Made by a program: the position numbers and the translations under genes
Shown: positions 11,457 through 22,699 of the stretch, piece by piece
How positions within the stretch are numbered: position 1 is the stretch's first letter
Layout: every line of letters begins with the position of its first letter
NCBI GenBank assembly: GCA_963576475.1
Contig: OY754980.1
Coordinates: 32,959,431-33,023,430 of the forward strand
Reading direction: 5' to 3'
Length of the DNA: 64,000 bases
From: Molanna angustata
Lineage: Eukaryota > Arthropoda > Insecta > Trichoptera > Molannidae
Notes under the pieces: generated by a model
What the model was told of the DNA's origin: nothing
Database searches by the model: none
The model's input: only the letters and a program-made list of their open reading frames with translations

Positions 11457-11850
11457 CAGAGGCGGGTATTTCTTCCAACCAACCCAAATAACGTGAAATC
11501 TCAAGTCAATATATTTGGTACAGCAGTATCTTCTTTCTAAGTCATCTCTCCATTTCCATTCGTCTCTTTTGGTTTATAGCACCCAAACACTTCCAGCGAC
11601 GGGAATAATATCGGCTTACCTTATCCGAGACCGGCCTATTCATCTTTTCATATCCTATGGTCTCTATTTCAGAACTCTGGGTGCCCATCTTTCTATTATT
11701 TGTCTGGCAACATGACCTGTCCATTGCCAAATTTTTGCCAAAATTTAACAACAGTTACCTAAACCGAAAAACAAAACACCACAATAAATATACTGATTAT
11801 AGCAATGAAGAAAGGAAGTAGGAGTTCTAGAAACGCTTTGCTTTTAGCAA
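11457..11850 (-). mobile_element. Dispersed repeat interrupted by an RTE-like fragment
   Basis: The two outer parts (11457-11515, with aggcgggtatttcttccaac; 11750-11850, with actgattatagcaatgaaga) lie next to each other in the related copy at 21361-21530. Here about 240 bases of RTE-like C-terminal sequence separate them. On the minus strand that insert reads DRSCCQTNNRKMGTQSSEIE and RRWKCLGAINQKRREW, equivalent to the A-RRTDxRWGxKVLEW and DRxxWR parts of RTE-like ORFs. Confidence 0.45.
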
Positions 11851-12484
11851 GAGTTTAAAGTATAGATCTATAAAAATTAAAATATTTATAAGACGATTAA
11901 GTACTTATTAATTTCCCGAAAAGAAAGAATGTAATAAAACCAACTACATACCAAGATATTAATATTCACTTACTCGTTTTTTTTGTTAACATTTTTTACT
12001 CATTCACCTATGTATGTTTGCCTATGGTGTACATACATATTGTAAATCTTTTGTTGTTGTACCAACTGAATCAACAAACATATTGCTCCGTGTGCCTTAG
12101 TAATTGGGTCGTTTTTTTTTTCTCTTCGGGAACGCTTTTGAATGTTCGGCGGTGTTCTTATTTCAAACTCGGTTACTATTTTAAAATGGCGCACGTGCCC
12201 GGCAGGTGAAGATGCTGTTCCAGATTAAATCATTTGGGTTCTGGCTTTACTACTCACTATAGTAGATACCTACCCATCTACATTATAATATGTACACCGG
12301 AAGGGGCCGTCTCGGCTCCCGGCCACCTAATATTACATATTCAACATACACAAGTCTATTTTTGTTTTAAGATTCGTTCCTATTATTTGTTTCGTAAAAA
12401 GTTTCTGCGAGAATCTTCGGTACCTATGTTAATAAAATATTTTCGTTGCTTTTTTACTCTGCATTAGGTAGGTACTATATAATA

Positions 12485-12720
12485 GTGGAATGTTATGATT
12501 GAGAGGCCGGGGGCGCCCAAGAAAGGGATGGCACGACCATGTGAACGATATTCTGAAAGACGGAAATGTTATAAGCATGTACAATAGACGAACATGTATG
12601 AGACGGTGCATGAATGTTGACGAGGCGATGAATGTGTGCCAGGATAGAAAGATATGGCGTTCGGTTCTCTCTGCCTACCCCGTAAGGGACATGGCGTGAT
12701 GGTATGTATGTATGTATATA
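12485..12720 (+). pseudogene. RTE-like LINE 3' end, family P
   Basis: Plus-strand frame 12499-12699 reads MRGRGRPRKGWHDHVNDILK through to the C-terminal NVCQDRKIWRSVLSAYPVRD, followed by the stop and tail ATGGCGTGATGGTATGTATG repeats. It matches residues of the longer copy at 49097-49813 almost one for one, so it is the same family, truncated to the last 70 codons. Confidence 0.8.
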
Positions 12721-12725
12721 TATGT

Positions 12726-12825
12726 TATGATTTCACAATTTTTGCACGTATTTTTACAGAAATTTTCGATGTGTTCTTAGGTTGTAGAGCATACTGAGCT
12801 TCGTCATTGCGTTTTAACTTATTAG
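12726..12825 (+). mobile_element. Helentron/DINE-like family, 5' fragment
   Basis: tatgatttcacaatttttgc, then atgtgttcttagg, tagagcatactgagcttcg and tcattgcgtttt keep the order of the first 100 bases of the family. Divergent and short; it starts directly after the LINE tail. Confidence 0.4.
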
Positions 12826-13186
12826 CCAGTAACGGCTGGTCAATGATAATTCCTCTTTAATAGATCTTTTCGACTGTGAGTTCATATTAATATCACCATC
12901 ATATATAATGTAATTAAATCCCCATTCTAATAGTCTTCGATTCATTAAAGTTATTTATTAAAAATGTTGATTGGCATCTATTTTATGATATTATCTTTTA
13001 ATACAATGATAATATCGATTTCATATCATATTGCGTAACTGTAAATACTCAATAATACATTTTTCATGTTATATTATTACACAATGCGGCAATTGTGTTG
13101 TAATGATTTAAACATCGGCGGTACTAATAACGAAAAAGTAGCGAGGTTGAACTATGGAATAGAGTGACTAAAACCTAACGGCCAAA

Positions 13187-13967
13187 AATCTTACTAATAA
13201 CCAATTTTTTAAACTTCTATTTTATTCCATGGTTTATATCACCATGGTAACGCTAAACCATCCGGTCCCCTAGTTTAGTGGTGGAATAGCAATAGTGAAT
13301 TCGTGAGCTGTCAAAAGTCAAATAGACCGCGCGTATTGTATTTTGTCATTTTTAAAGAAATGCTTTTTTTAATTATGGACAATGCTTTTTTTAATTTTTT
13401 TATTTTTTTTAATCTGTATGATTATAGAATCGGCGATTTTGAAAGATCGTTTCAAGAAATTGAGCAGGTGGAAAGTTTTTTGATGATGCAAAATTTATAA
13501 GGTGTGTTCATAGGTGCGTTGTAATCCGTTTGTTGATTACGACGACATTAATTTTAGAAGAAAGTACAGATTTTCAAAGGCAGGAGTTAGACATCTCGTA
13601 GATTTATTTGGAAGAAGGCAAATAAATGAAGATATTTATTTTCCATTGACAATTGTTTTAAAATAAATGTAATAAGTTATGTTGAAATAAGTTAAATTAT
13701 TGGGAATTCAACCAAAACGTGACGATACATAAACAGTAAACCGTCAAAACCAACAGTAAACAAACAAACAATGACAAACATAGAAATACGATGATTCTCG
13801 ATAGATGTCATAGATGACGGCTAATAAAGTCATAGAGAATGAACAAAAAATAGCATAAAGTAGAGAAAAAATCCGAAATTCCCGTTAAATGGCTGCGTTC
13901 ACACAACATTCATTCCGTATTCCATGGTTTACTTAGTCCTTGTACATTTTTACATTATTAGTAAGAA
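13187..13967 (+). pseudogene. PIF/Harbinger-like transposon remnant
   Basis: Short inverted termini (ttactaata at about 13190 and tattagtaa at about 13953) bound a non-coding body with one telling frame at 13514-13664: NPFVDYDDINFRRKYRFSKA followed by GVRHLVDLFGRR. That is the N-terminal signature of Harbinger (HARBI1-type) transposases, which commonly read D-D-x-x-F-R-x-R-F/Y-R-x-S-K before the catalytic domain. The catalytic DDE part and the Myb-like partner gene are absent. The element is a deleted, probably non-autonomous derivative. The preceding frame (13303-13500) may be a distorted start of the same gene. Confidence 0.55.
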
Positions 13968-14289
13968 CCCACTAAACCACGAATTAGTGCCTAATACGTG
14001 GTTTACGTAGTGCGAGGTTTAGTTGGCTAAAACGAGTTTTAACGAAAATGTTATTAGTACCGCTGAATAACTATAGGATTAAGGAATTTCTTGTGAATAG
14101 TAGGCACATCGATTACAGGAAAATAAGCTGTAAAATTATCTAATTTCGCAATCTTTTTAAGAACTATCAATAAACCAAATACTTAGATCATTTTGAAATT
14201 ATTATTTTGTGTATTTGAAACCTATGAGAACCATTTTGTTAGCCCAATCATTAAATTGATTATAAATGAAGGATCGTCGTCAATTTTCT

Positions 14290-14520
14290 TACAGCGCATC
14301 TTTAAATATATTTGGCATACATTTTGCCGTTAGTGCTCGAATACTAGTTATGGGAAGCGTAAAGGTTATAAGTTTCAGAGGTCGCTCACCTATCCTATGG
14401 AGTGACCTTTTTAAGTCTACTATAGGATCTTCAGTCACCGGTGTCCTTTGATCTGCCCAAGATCTTCCTACATGGAAATACACCATTCGTATAGTGATTA
14501 AATGTAGCCGCTATATATGA
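14290..14520 (+). pseudogene. RTE-like LINE C-terminal fragment
   Basis: Plus strand: LNIFGIHFAVSARILVMGSV, then FRGRSPILWSDLFKSTIGSS and, after one stop, SAQDLPTWK. This follows the C-terminal order FGHxxRR...GxxEGxRxRGRSPTRWSDxIK...AAQDRxxW. The frame carries several substitutions and a stop. Confidence 0.65.
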
Positions 14521-14751
14521 ACCAAAACTATTCCGCATAGGTACCTAAATTATAAATTTGCTGACATGTATAATTGTGAAATCTTCGGATGTAATAAAAA
14601 TGTCAAACCAAAACAAATATCTGTCTCGGGAATACGGAATATTGAGTAATATCACACGGCAAACTCTTGGGACGAAAGTTATTTTTGGTGTCGAAGAGTG
14701 TTGTTCTATTTTAAGAATCGGGGATTTGAAAGCTGGTCCCTATGCTCTGCC

Positions 14752-14785
14752 CACAGAAGAGGGAATCTAGATTCTCTCTTCTGTG
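14752..14785. repeat. Short palindrome flanked by direct repeats
   Basis: CACAGAAGAGGGAATCT is followed at once by its reverse complement with one mismatch. The word gctctgcc occurs on both sides (14744-14751 and just after 14785), as if the hairpin was inserted or copied there. Confidence 0.8.
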
Positions 14786-15234
14786 GCTCTGCCCCACCTA
14801 TAATAATAATATCGTATTTTCTGCGGTGTCTTCCGTTACACGTTCCATTTCAAGATTTTTTTATTCATGTTTTTATTGCTCACACGGTAAATAATCTAAA
14901 TTATAAACAACAATATAGGAATTATCCTTACCTAGAAAAATAATCTAAATAATATTCGTATAAATACTATTTATTAAGCGTAGCAAACGATATCATAATA
15001 TTTTGTTGTATGTCGTTCAGATAATTGTATGTTATTGTATCAGTTGTGGTTGGATTGATGAACTGATCCTAAATTACTTATTTATTTTTATATTTCTATA
15101 GATATAAGTCGAGCAAGTTGTGAATCTATTCTAGTGTGCTTTGGCGCTTATTCTTAGCGGTGTTGGCAATTTTATGGGTAAATTGAATGATTCCGTATTA
15201 ATACAGAAGAAATAACAATTTCTTCAAGACTTCA

Positions 15235-15480
15235 TTTGTCGAAAGGCACCTTTTCAGTTAATCCGGGACCCGTAATGAAACCCTGCGGTAATCCGCCGTT
15301 TATACTCGGAGTCGCGCCGTCCGCTTTAGACTATTTCGGAGATTTGGAGCTCTTTAAAACATTATGATGAATTCGGGCTCGGCTGTAGCGCGAGAATTCG
15401 AATGGCTATCGAATCGATCCGAAGGCAATTTGGTAAATTGAAGCAGAAATTCCAGTCAGTGATTTATTAGTTTTTCGTAT
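15235..15480. other. CpG-rich, non-repetitive island of unknown function
   Basis: An isolated GC-rich block in very AT-rich surroundings. One frame is open from about 15180 to a stop near 15364 (SVNPGPVMKPCGNPPF then ILGVAPSALDYFGDLELF) and is preceded by ccttttcag, which looks like a splice acceptor. I see no match inside the window and recognise no protein. It may be a host exon, a conserved regulatory element or an old insertion. Confidence 0.35.
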
Positions 15481-16014
15481 TCTACCGCCAGGGTTATTAC
15501 TCTTCCTGAAACACTGTGCGTGTTACTTAATTACGGCGCTGATCTTAAACATTTTTTTCGCTTCGCCTAATGAACACGTACACATTTATTATTATTACGG
15601 ACAGGTTCGATAATGTAATAATTCATACATTTATCAATTTGTTTAGTTCGGTTTCGCATATCTACAATACCTATACATATATGTATGACTACTGGCTATA
15701 CTACATAATATACATAGTTATTAGATCTCTGTTGATTGTGTAACTTCATTTGACTGTTAATTTAGTGACAATTTATATTATTTTCCTTTACATTTATGTT
15801 TATACTGTATTGGGTGTTAATCATTGTTGCTTTCTTATGGTTCAGCGTTGATTATAGAGCCGTTAATTATTTATTTTTTGACGTAATAATCAATTGATTA
15901 TTAAATACCTGTAAACAGTATAATTTAGAATTAATTTATAAAAATAGTTGTACTCCCTACGAAAGTTTAATTTATTGTTTACACCATTACGAAGAACAAA
16001 ATATACTTAATACT

Positions 16015-16150
16015 TCTTCTTCTTCTTTCTTGCTTCTTCCCAGTTCATCTGGGCTCGGCCCTTCTGGTCCGCAATTATCAGATCTTTCGATCTTGCGTCA
16101 TCTCTCTAGTTAGTTGCTTTTTCCTCAGCTCCCTCTCAATGGTCTACCGG
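16015..16150 (-). mobile_element. LINE 3' end with AAG tail
   Basis: Inverted: a GC-rich block reading RDDARSKDLIIADQKGRAQM and then NWEEARKKKK, running into AAG repeats. The architecture matches other LINE ends in the window; the clade is not clear. Confidence 0.4.
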
Positions 16151-16154
16151 TGGG

Positions 16155-16313
16155 ATTAAAACCATCCGTGTTTACTGTTTACCCATATCATGGATATAAT
16201 TATAATTATATAACATTTTAAGATATTATAGAACTCCATAAGATAATTATATCCATGATGTGGGTAATTATGGATGGTTTTGATTTCGCCTGTTGACCAG
16301 ACTCGCCCCCCAG
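16155..16313. mobile_element. Fold-back MITE, left end truncated
   Basis: The arms accatccgtgtttactg/tttacccatatcatggat and atccatgatgtgggtaatta/tggatggttttgattt fold onto each other, and the right terminus (cgcctgttgaccagactcgc, then a C run) matches the right terminus of the complete copy at 56970-57144. The matching left terminus is missing, so this is a truncated sibling. Confidence 0.75.
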
Positions 16314-16811
16314 TTTGCCTGTGGACGGCTTCTAATTCTGGACTGGGTAGGTATGGCCAGTGCGAGTTTAACCACGTTATCTTCATTTTCGTCTGGTATA
16401 ATGTGTCCGTACCACGAAACCTCGAACTACCTCGGACGTACTCGTTTCTAATTCTATCCTCCCTTGTAACACCTGCGGACTACCTGAGCATCTTCATGTC
16501 TGCTGTGTGCATCTTTTTCTCATGTTTTTTCTTCATAGTCCATCGAAATATACCTACTTATACATATTAGTGGAAAGTATAAATTTTAAGGAGAAAGTAT
16601 CTATTATAAAATCTAAAACAAACAAAAAATGAAATCAAATAACTACGAATGGAGATTTGTGATGATGAACACTAGATTCTCATACGAATAAACAATTCAG
16701 AAGTGAAATATTTTTTTCTGGTGCAAGTATTAATGTTTTCTTTTATTTTGTTACAGGTAAGAGAAATGCCGTTATTTCTGCAGACGATAGTACCTATATC
16801 TTTCCTTGGCA

Positions 16812-16879
16812 TGTAAGTAAAATGTATCATTTTGATGTAAGTAAAATGTATCATGTAAGTAAAATGTATCATTTTGATT
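16812..16879. repeat. Short tandem array, gtaagtaaaatgtatcat x 3
   Basis: Three copies of an 18-24-bp unit, two of them followed by tttgat. Local minisatellite. Confidence 0.9.
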
Positions 16880-17084
16880 ACCAAGGATCGTATTATTTGA
16901 TCTTATGGAACAACTAAAATACTCAGTTGAATAACGACAAAAAAGTCGATTAATATCATCCAACGTTTCAATTTATTCGTGAACCTTTTGAATCCCAATA
17001 GGGCTGGTAATATAACCTGAGAAAAATTATCTCCATTTCTTGATTAATTTTGCGCTGCAAGCTGCAACAACCTTAAAGCGCCCT

Positions 17085-17155
17085 TGAGGTGAGATATTCA
17101 CAAAAACGGCGCTATATAAATTATCCAAATTTATTTATTTATTTATAAAGATGCA
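17085..17155 (+). mobile_element. LINE family K 3' tail
   Basis: gcgcccttgaggtgagatat ... cggcgctatataaatt, then ATTT repeats. The same gcgccctt...cggcgctatacaaat terminus closes the family K fragments at 51635-51965 and 50175-50383. Only the tail is present. Confidence 0.5.
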
Positions 17156-17740
17156 ACCGACAAAAACACAGTAGTAGGTGAGGTACCTACCATCCTTTCT
17201 TCTGTTTTAAAATGTGTGCGCATCTGCAACTCGACATGAGATTTTAAATAATAATTACTGTAATTTGAAACATGAATACAATTTTTGTGTGTGCTTTTAT
17301 ACCTATGTTTATCATGAAGGCTGTAATTTATTGGTATTATGTGAAGGGTCTAATTTTTAATTTGTAAAGGTATTCCTCAGGGTTCTTTGTGCGGTCCATT
17401 TTTTTCTTAATTTCGTGTCCTCGTTTTCTATCTCATGTCTCGAAATTCATTATTTTTACAGTTATATGCTGTTATATTTTCATTTGTCGGTTATTGATTA
17501 TATTGGAGGCACTTTGAACTGAACGTCAAACCTAACCGGACCCTCTTTTATGATTCTTTTTTTGTGACTTGGACAAATAATAATAAAACTTCTTTCGTTT
17601 CCTTTAGCGTCGTCAAAATAAACCCATTATCCCATTGTGTAAAGAGTTTCAATGGTTTTCGGAATTCTAACAACTCCAATTGATATTTCGGATGCGAACG
17701 AAAGTTTTACTCACCAACTTCTTTATTTATATATTTTTTA

Positions 17741-17975
17741 ACAGATTTTTAATTATCTCAATAGAGACGAAGTTGGAATATTTATTGTAGGAGAACCGGG
17801 AAATCAAGGCACCTACAGGGCTTACGACCTGTCATCGGCTGGTTTACGTGATCACTTTATGTTACGACCTGTCATCGGCTGGTTTACGTGATCACTTCTG
17901 TTAAAAAATATCTTTGACTCCCGACAGGGAAAAAAATCCAATGTTTGCGCATATGCAATAATAAAAATATTCGAT
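17741..17975 (-). repeat. Dispersed repeat family G, copy 1, with internal duplication
   Basis: Shares aatctgttaaaaa, tctctattgagataattaaa, ggagaaccgggaaatcaagg, cctgtcatcggctggtttac and ccgacagggaaaaaaatcca (some inverted) with copies at 25556-26124, 40676-40865 and 60985-61300. A 41-bp segment containing acctgtcatcggctggttta is duplicated in tandem at about 17820-17900. No coding capacity; a non-autonomous element of unknown class. Confidence 0.75.
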
Positions 17976-18879
17976 TCTTTATTTATTGTATATTATTATG
18001 TATTCTGTCTTTTTGACTCACCAGTTTTTACAAGTTCACTATACGACATTGAGATCAACTTTATTTTATTAAAAAAGGGATAACCATCAATTTGCTCTTT
18101 TCGAGAAACATTTGCCTGTTTGAAATAGGTATATACATAATTATTATATAAGTAAAATCTTATCGGTCGAGTTTTCATCGCATATTGGACATTACGTATT
18201 TAGTAGAATTGTTTTTACTAGTATAGCAATTTGTTTATTGTTAAATTACCATGTATTATTTTTAAAATATTCTCGCATAAGTCTCCTAATATGTTTTATC
18301 AAAATTATGGTACTGTTGTCCCAAGTAGGTAGGTACTATCATTTTGCTAATTTAAAAACCATGTTTGCTACTTAGCAAGGATCCACAGTGTGCGTTGATA
18401 CTTCTCTGCACGTGTCGTGTTTTGCTTCTGCCGTTTATCTGTTTGAAGTGGGGCAAAAATTATATATACAAATTTGCGTTACAGCAGCCATCCATCCACT
18501 TGAATGGGTCGTTATAAATATAAATGGAAACGGTGCGGTGTTGTGCTTGTAGTGGATAGAAGTTGATAGAGTGTTGTAGTAGGTAAGGCCCCCGTTGACT
18601 TCAAAGGAAGCGATGATATTATTTCTAGTACCCACCGACAAACAACAATGAGTGCACTATGAAGAGTGCCAGTGGGGTGTCATAAAACCATTATTCCGCC
18701 GTATCCGTTTCACACTTTTCGAGGTCCTTCCTTTACAGAGGTTCGTAACGACAGAGTACAACATGCTTATCCAAACACTAGTTTTGTTCCATTTCAAAAG
18801 GGTGGAAATTATAATAATTATTGTTGGATGCATGAAGTTATTTAATTTTTAATATAATCTTACTTGTACAAATCGACAT
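17976..18879. other. No gene seen
   Basis: AT-rich sequence with only short chance frames. Nothing resembles the transposon families named elsewhere. Confidence 0.4.
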
Positions 18880-19576
18880 TACATGAATTATACAATTTTG
18901 TTATTTTATCAATCAATCATATATAATATATATTGTCATAAATCGCTTAAGAGATTAAATAATAGACGAAAAATCGCAAATATGATGATACTTTATAAAA
19001 TATTAAATTATCAGTTAGATGTACCAAATATCCTTCCACAAATTCAAATAACAGTACCACTTAGATTTACCACAATTAGAAATATTTTTCACTTAAAATT
19101 CTTTAATACGAATATCGGTTATTTCTCTCCAATTCCTCGCTTAATCAGAATATACAACTCAGTTCATCAAATTAATAATATTGACATATTCTCAAACTCC
19201 AAATTAATTTTCAAAAAACACATAATATATCAGTTCGTAACCTCTTAATTCTTTCGTTTAAATTTATGTATAACTTCTCTGTTCATTTTCTCATGTTTAA
19301 TTATTATTGATTTTCATGTTTCATTTGTTTAATCTTTAAATCTACAACTCTAAATTTACTATGTAACATCCACCCACAACATAATAATTATATACATGTA
19401 AAATAGACACTGCACCTTCCGTACACTGCATAGTGTAGTGTAGGTAGGAAATTTATATACTTACAAACAATTCTTGTTATGATATGTACTTCCCATATAT
19501 AAGCTATTATGCGCAGAAATATTTGGGCATTCATGCCTGTGTCTGTGCTTAATTAAATAAAATAAATAAAATAAAG
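18880..19576 (+). pseudogene. CR1-like LINE 3' end with AAATA tail
   Basis: Plus-strand frame 18883-19248 reads from about residue 24 as RLNNRRKIANMMILYKILNY, LDVPNILPQIQITVPLRF and YFSPIPRLIRIYNSVH. This is the motif order (RR...LYKILxxxxDxPxLL...PxR...SPIxRxxRxYN) at the C-terminus of CR1/jockey-type LINE ORFs. About 300 bases of 3' UTR follow and end in aaataaaataaataaaataa. The polymerase core is missing, so the copy is 5'-truncated; the coding tail is intact and very AT-rich. Confidence 0.7.
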
Positions 19577-20520
19577 AGATCTTCCAATTTCATATTTGCC
19601 ATGGTCTTACGTCATTACTGGTCTGTCTTTTGTGTAAAATGATTTTGAATCACTGATATTTTACAAAAATAAATAAGTTTATTTTAATAAAATTCAACCT
19701 TTGTAAGTCGTAAAAAATTCAAAACTTTAGCAGCAAGACGGACTACTATAGCCTAGGTTTTACATCAGCCTGCATCACTAGTTTGTCTTTTGTAGATTTA
19801 GCTTAGCTCGTTTATTTGAATCTTTATATCCCTTCTTCAGTAGGATACAAAGTTTACTTTCTACCGAAAACAATCATATATCGTAGAAGACTTTCTTTTT
19901 GTAGTGCGTTTCAAATTTGTTATTATAACTATTACATTGCGTCATTTCATTATTTTTCTTAATGTCATCATATTATAAACTGGCAGACGTTGAAATTTAT
20001 ATTGTTGACGTCAATATACTGGCGTCCATTCATTATTTTGTATGCATCGCAATTCATTAGGCAAACAGGCTTTGTATGTATGTAAAACGTTTGTCCTAAT
20101 TTGGTGTCGGAACCATAACACCAATCGCGTCAGGGAGTTGATTTCGCCCGGAGCTGCACTATAATAATATTGTGTATGCCTAATATGTCAAGGCCGATCG
20201 TTTCGACCTCTTTGCATATAATGCCGCGTTTCCTATCCGCGTCACGGAACACTCATTGTTCTTCCTTTTCTCCGCTGGCTTGGCACGGTCGTGATGTCCC
20301 AATTCGATCTGTATTGGGCAGTCTTGCGCGACCAAGGTCGCTAGCTACTGGAGCCATTGTTTGATAGTTTTTTTGTCCAGTTACATAGTATAATATTTAA
20401 CTTGGGGATTGTATTTAATTTTTGCTGCTGCCAGATTGATTAAATGATCATCAAAATTTGATCGCGTCAATCAGCATTGGACTGTTGGATGATTCACAAA
20501 GCGGTCCATGAAGCGCCTTC
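19577..20520. other. No gene recognised
   Basis: Contains a moderately GC-rich 64-codon frame (20170-20364, plus) without a family I know. The GC content suggests an old LINE fragment, but no motif confirms this. Confidence 0.3.
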
Positions 20521-20524
20521 ATAC

Positions 20525-20690
20525 ATAATATATTTATGTAAACCACCTGACGGATGGACGACATCAAAAGATTCGTTGGACTCTATTGGATGGGAATTGC
20601 ATAGGAACGGGAGATGTGAAGTAGGAGAGGTTAGTCCTGCAGTGAACAAACACGGGATGAAGATGATGATGATACCACAATAGTATAAAA
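20525..20690 (+). pseudogene. RTE-like LINE C-terminus with GAT tail
   Basis: One frame reads MDDIKRFVGLYWMGIA*ERE, the WxDDIxxxxGxxWMxxAQDRExW block of RTE-like ORFs with the Gln codon changed to a stop. It runs into atgaagatgatgatgatacc, a GAT-repeat tail. Confidence 0.65.
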
Positions 20691-20784
20691 ACCGTTGTGC
20701 AAGTCTTAGATTTGCAGTTACAACTGTCTTGGACAAAAAAGTGAGGATGTTTGGTTTTCGGGTACTGATTACAATGTGCTATGC

Positions 20785-20880
20785 TAATTAAAAGACTGGC
20801 AGTCGATAGGGAGGGATGGAGATGATTTCTGGAGGAGTCCAGGGTCCGTAGCGGACTGTATCCAGTGATAATGGTGATGC
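20785..20880 (+). pseudogene. LINE C-terminal fragment
   Basis: LAVDREGWR*FLEESRVRSG resembles the LAxDRxxWRxxL segment near the end of RTE-like or jockey-like ORFs. Very short. Confidence 0.4.
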
Positions 20881-21360
20881 CAATTAATACTTTATTTAAA
20901 TGAAAATTAATGCTGTAGAGATTTCTTTTTATTTGTGATTGTCATCTTCCTGACTTCCTTCTAGTTGTTCCCTTCATTTTGCATCCGGTGATAGTGTCTT
21001 TCCTTTTGTGTTAATTATACAGTTCCGTCACGTCCACCTTACTTCCTGCAACTCTAAACAAATATATTTTTTATCTGTTTCTACGTTTTCTCTACCTTAT
21101 TCTCAATTGTGTTTGTTCCTTATCGATTTTGTAAAGAATTTATATAATTTTATTTCTCAATTCACTCTGAAGTCAAATGAATTTAGGAAATTGGATACTT
21201 TAACTACGATGTTTATCTGTAAGACGTTTTTTTCTCACAACGTGTATATAAATTTAGTCGCTTGGTCTATACGTGACGATAAGAACAGACACCCAGCTGG
21301 TATCTTGGATGTCTGGTTTTAGAATATGTAGTTTTAATTTATGTTCATTAAATAAATGTA

Positions 21361-21530
21361 CTTAGGCGGGTTTATTGCTGTAGCGCAACCTCTTTGAAGT
21401 AACCCAATCCACGTGAAGTATCAAATATATATGAAACAAAACAGCAAAATAAAACATAATAAGCTATCTGATCACTGCAATGTGTAAATCAATTTGAAGA
21501 CACAGAAATAATATCGTTTTTAAGATTTCA
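21361..21530 (-). mobile_element. Dispersed LINE 3' UTR-like repeat
   Basis: The words ggcgggtttattgctgtagc, aacccaatccacgtgaagta and gctatctgatcactgcaatg occur in the same order in the split copy at 11457-11850. The first block also occurs at 55287, 56778 and, inverted, 62868. Orientation is inferred from the copies that carry an AAATA tail. Confidence 0.45.
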
Positions 21531-21599
21531 CAAATCAAAGTCGACATCTCATGCTAAAGATTTGTGTTATTTAAAAACGTTAGAATCTATAATTATTTA

Positions 21600-21712
21600 T
21601 TTATTCTGGACCATAGTGATCAGGGGATTTCACAGGAACGGGGGGAAAGAGCTTATATCCTGCAGTGGGCAAATGCAGGCTGCTGATAATGATGAATAAT
21701 GATGATGAAGTG
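21600..21712 (+). pseudogene. RTE-like LINE C-terminus with GAT-type tail
   Basis: The frame reads ISQERGERAYILQWANAGC and then several stops in tgataatgatgaataatgat. AYxxQWxxxGC is the usual last block of RTE-like ORFs. Confidence 0.6.
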
Positions 21713-21717
21713 TTATT

Positions 21718-21790
21718 CGTTGAGAGGTTTTTATGTGATATCTTTTGTCAATTCCTCGCAGCAGCGTTCAATATTTAACCGTGAATTTTG
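21718..21790 (-). pseudogene. Small LINE family K fragment
   Basis: gagaggtttttatgtgatat, cttttgtcaattcctcgcag and cagcgttcaat align with positions 199-265 of the left-edge LINE fragment in the same orientation. Confidence 0.6.
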
Positions 21791-22067
21791 ATCCTATTAT
21801 ATCGTTAGTAAAAGGAGTTATATTTGCAAGATGTGTTGTTATTTAAGTTTCGCCATTGGGTAGGGTCCAATACTCCAATGTCATATTGTGATAGTATGTA
21901 GGTATGTACGTGCATGTCTGGTCTCCATATAAGGGCAACCGTTCTATAGGAGTTGCCTCACCGGAGGCTTACTGTACTCTGTTGTCACTTGAATACCCTA
22001 TATAGCCAAGAAAATAATTCAAAATAAGTATATGTATAGTGCAAAAAGTATTTAGTTGTTTTAAATT

Positions 22068-22130
22068 CATACACATACTATCACACCGTTTCCCTATTCG
22101 GCGTTGGTAGAGAGAACTGAACGCCAAACT
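22068..22130 (-). mobile_element. RTE-like LINE family P tail, degraded
   Basis: catactatcacaccgtttcc, then ggtagagagaactgaacgcc matches the inverted tail of family P (accatcacgcc...ggtaggcagagagaaccgaa) with several changes. Confidence 0.55.
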
Positions 22131-22200
22131 CCTCCATCTAATTTATCGTATTTTTCCCTTTTTAGTAAGAAAAAATGAACTCGTGGTTCTAAAATAAACT

Positions 22201-22385
22201 GTAACTAACAGGCACTATGTCAAATATTAATTTAACACACTGACACTACCAATAACTATTTGCCCTATTATGCAGAGTTGTGATATTTTTATCGTCTCCA
22301 GACTGAAAACACATAGATCCAGACTGAATACACAATTTAAAACTGTGTCTTCGCCAGGAATCGAACCCGGGACCTTTTTCTTAGG
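22201..22385 (-). mobile_element. tRNA-derived SINE, family S1
   Basis: Inverted copy: aatcgaacccgggacc is the complement of the B-box region, followed by the aaactgtg, agactgaaaacac, gtctccagactg and cactatgtcaaatattaatt blocks shared with 781-960 and 62445-62640. Confidence 0.75.
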
Positions 22386-22699
22386 AAGACCTTTTGCAAA
22401 TCTTCTATGTATGAAATTATTTTAAAACCCAATCGGGGTCATTTTCCTTTTTCAATTGCAACGAATGAGGTCTTCGCTTCGTTATTAAAACCATTTGAAA
22501 GTGACATAAATTTTCTTGCATGGCCGTGTCAAATATCATTAAGCCGCTTTTCCATTATGGTCACTGTAGAAGCTACCGCTTTCTGTTGGACTACCTCAAT
22601 TAAATTTCTACAAACAACTGAATGTTTGAAGATACCTTTTTCGTATGTTCTATCCTTTGTGAACGTTAGCAGCTGCCACCCAATGGTGTCAAATTAATG

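Noticed and set aside
22407..22697. 96-codon plus-strand frame
   Set aside because: The opposite strand reads more like a broken coding remnant, and neither strand shows a recognisable family.
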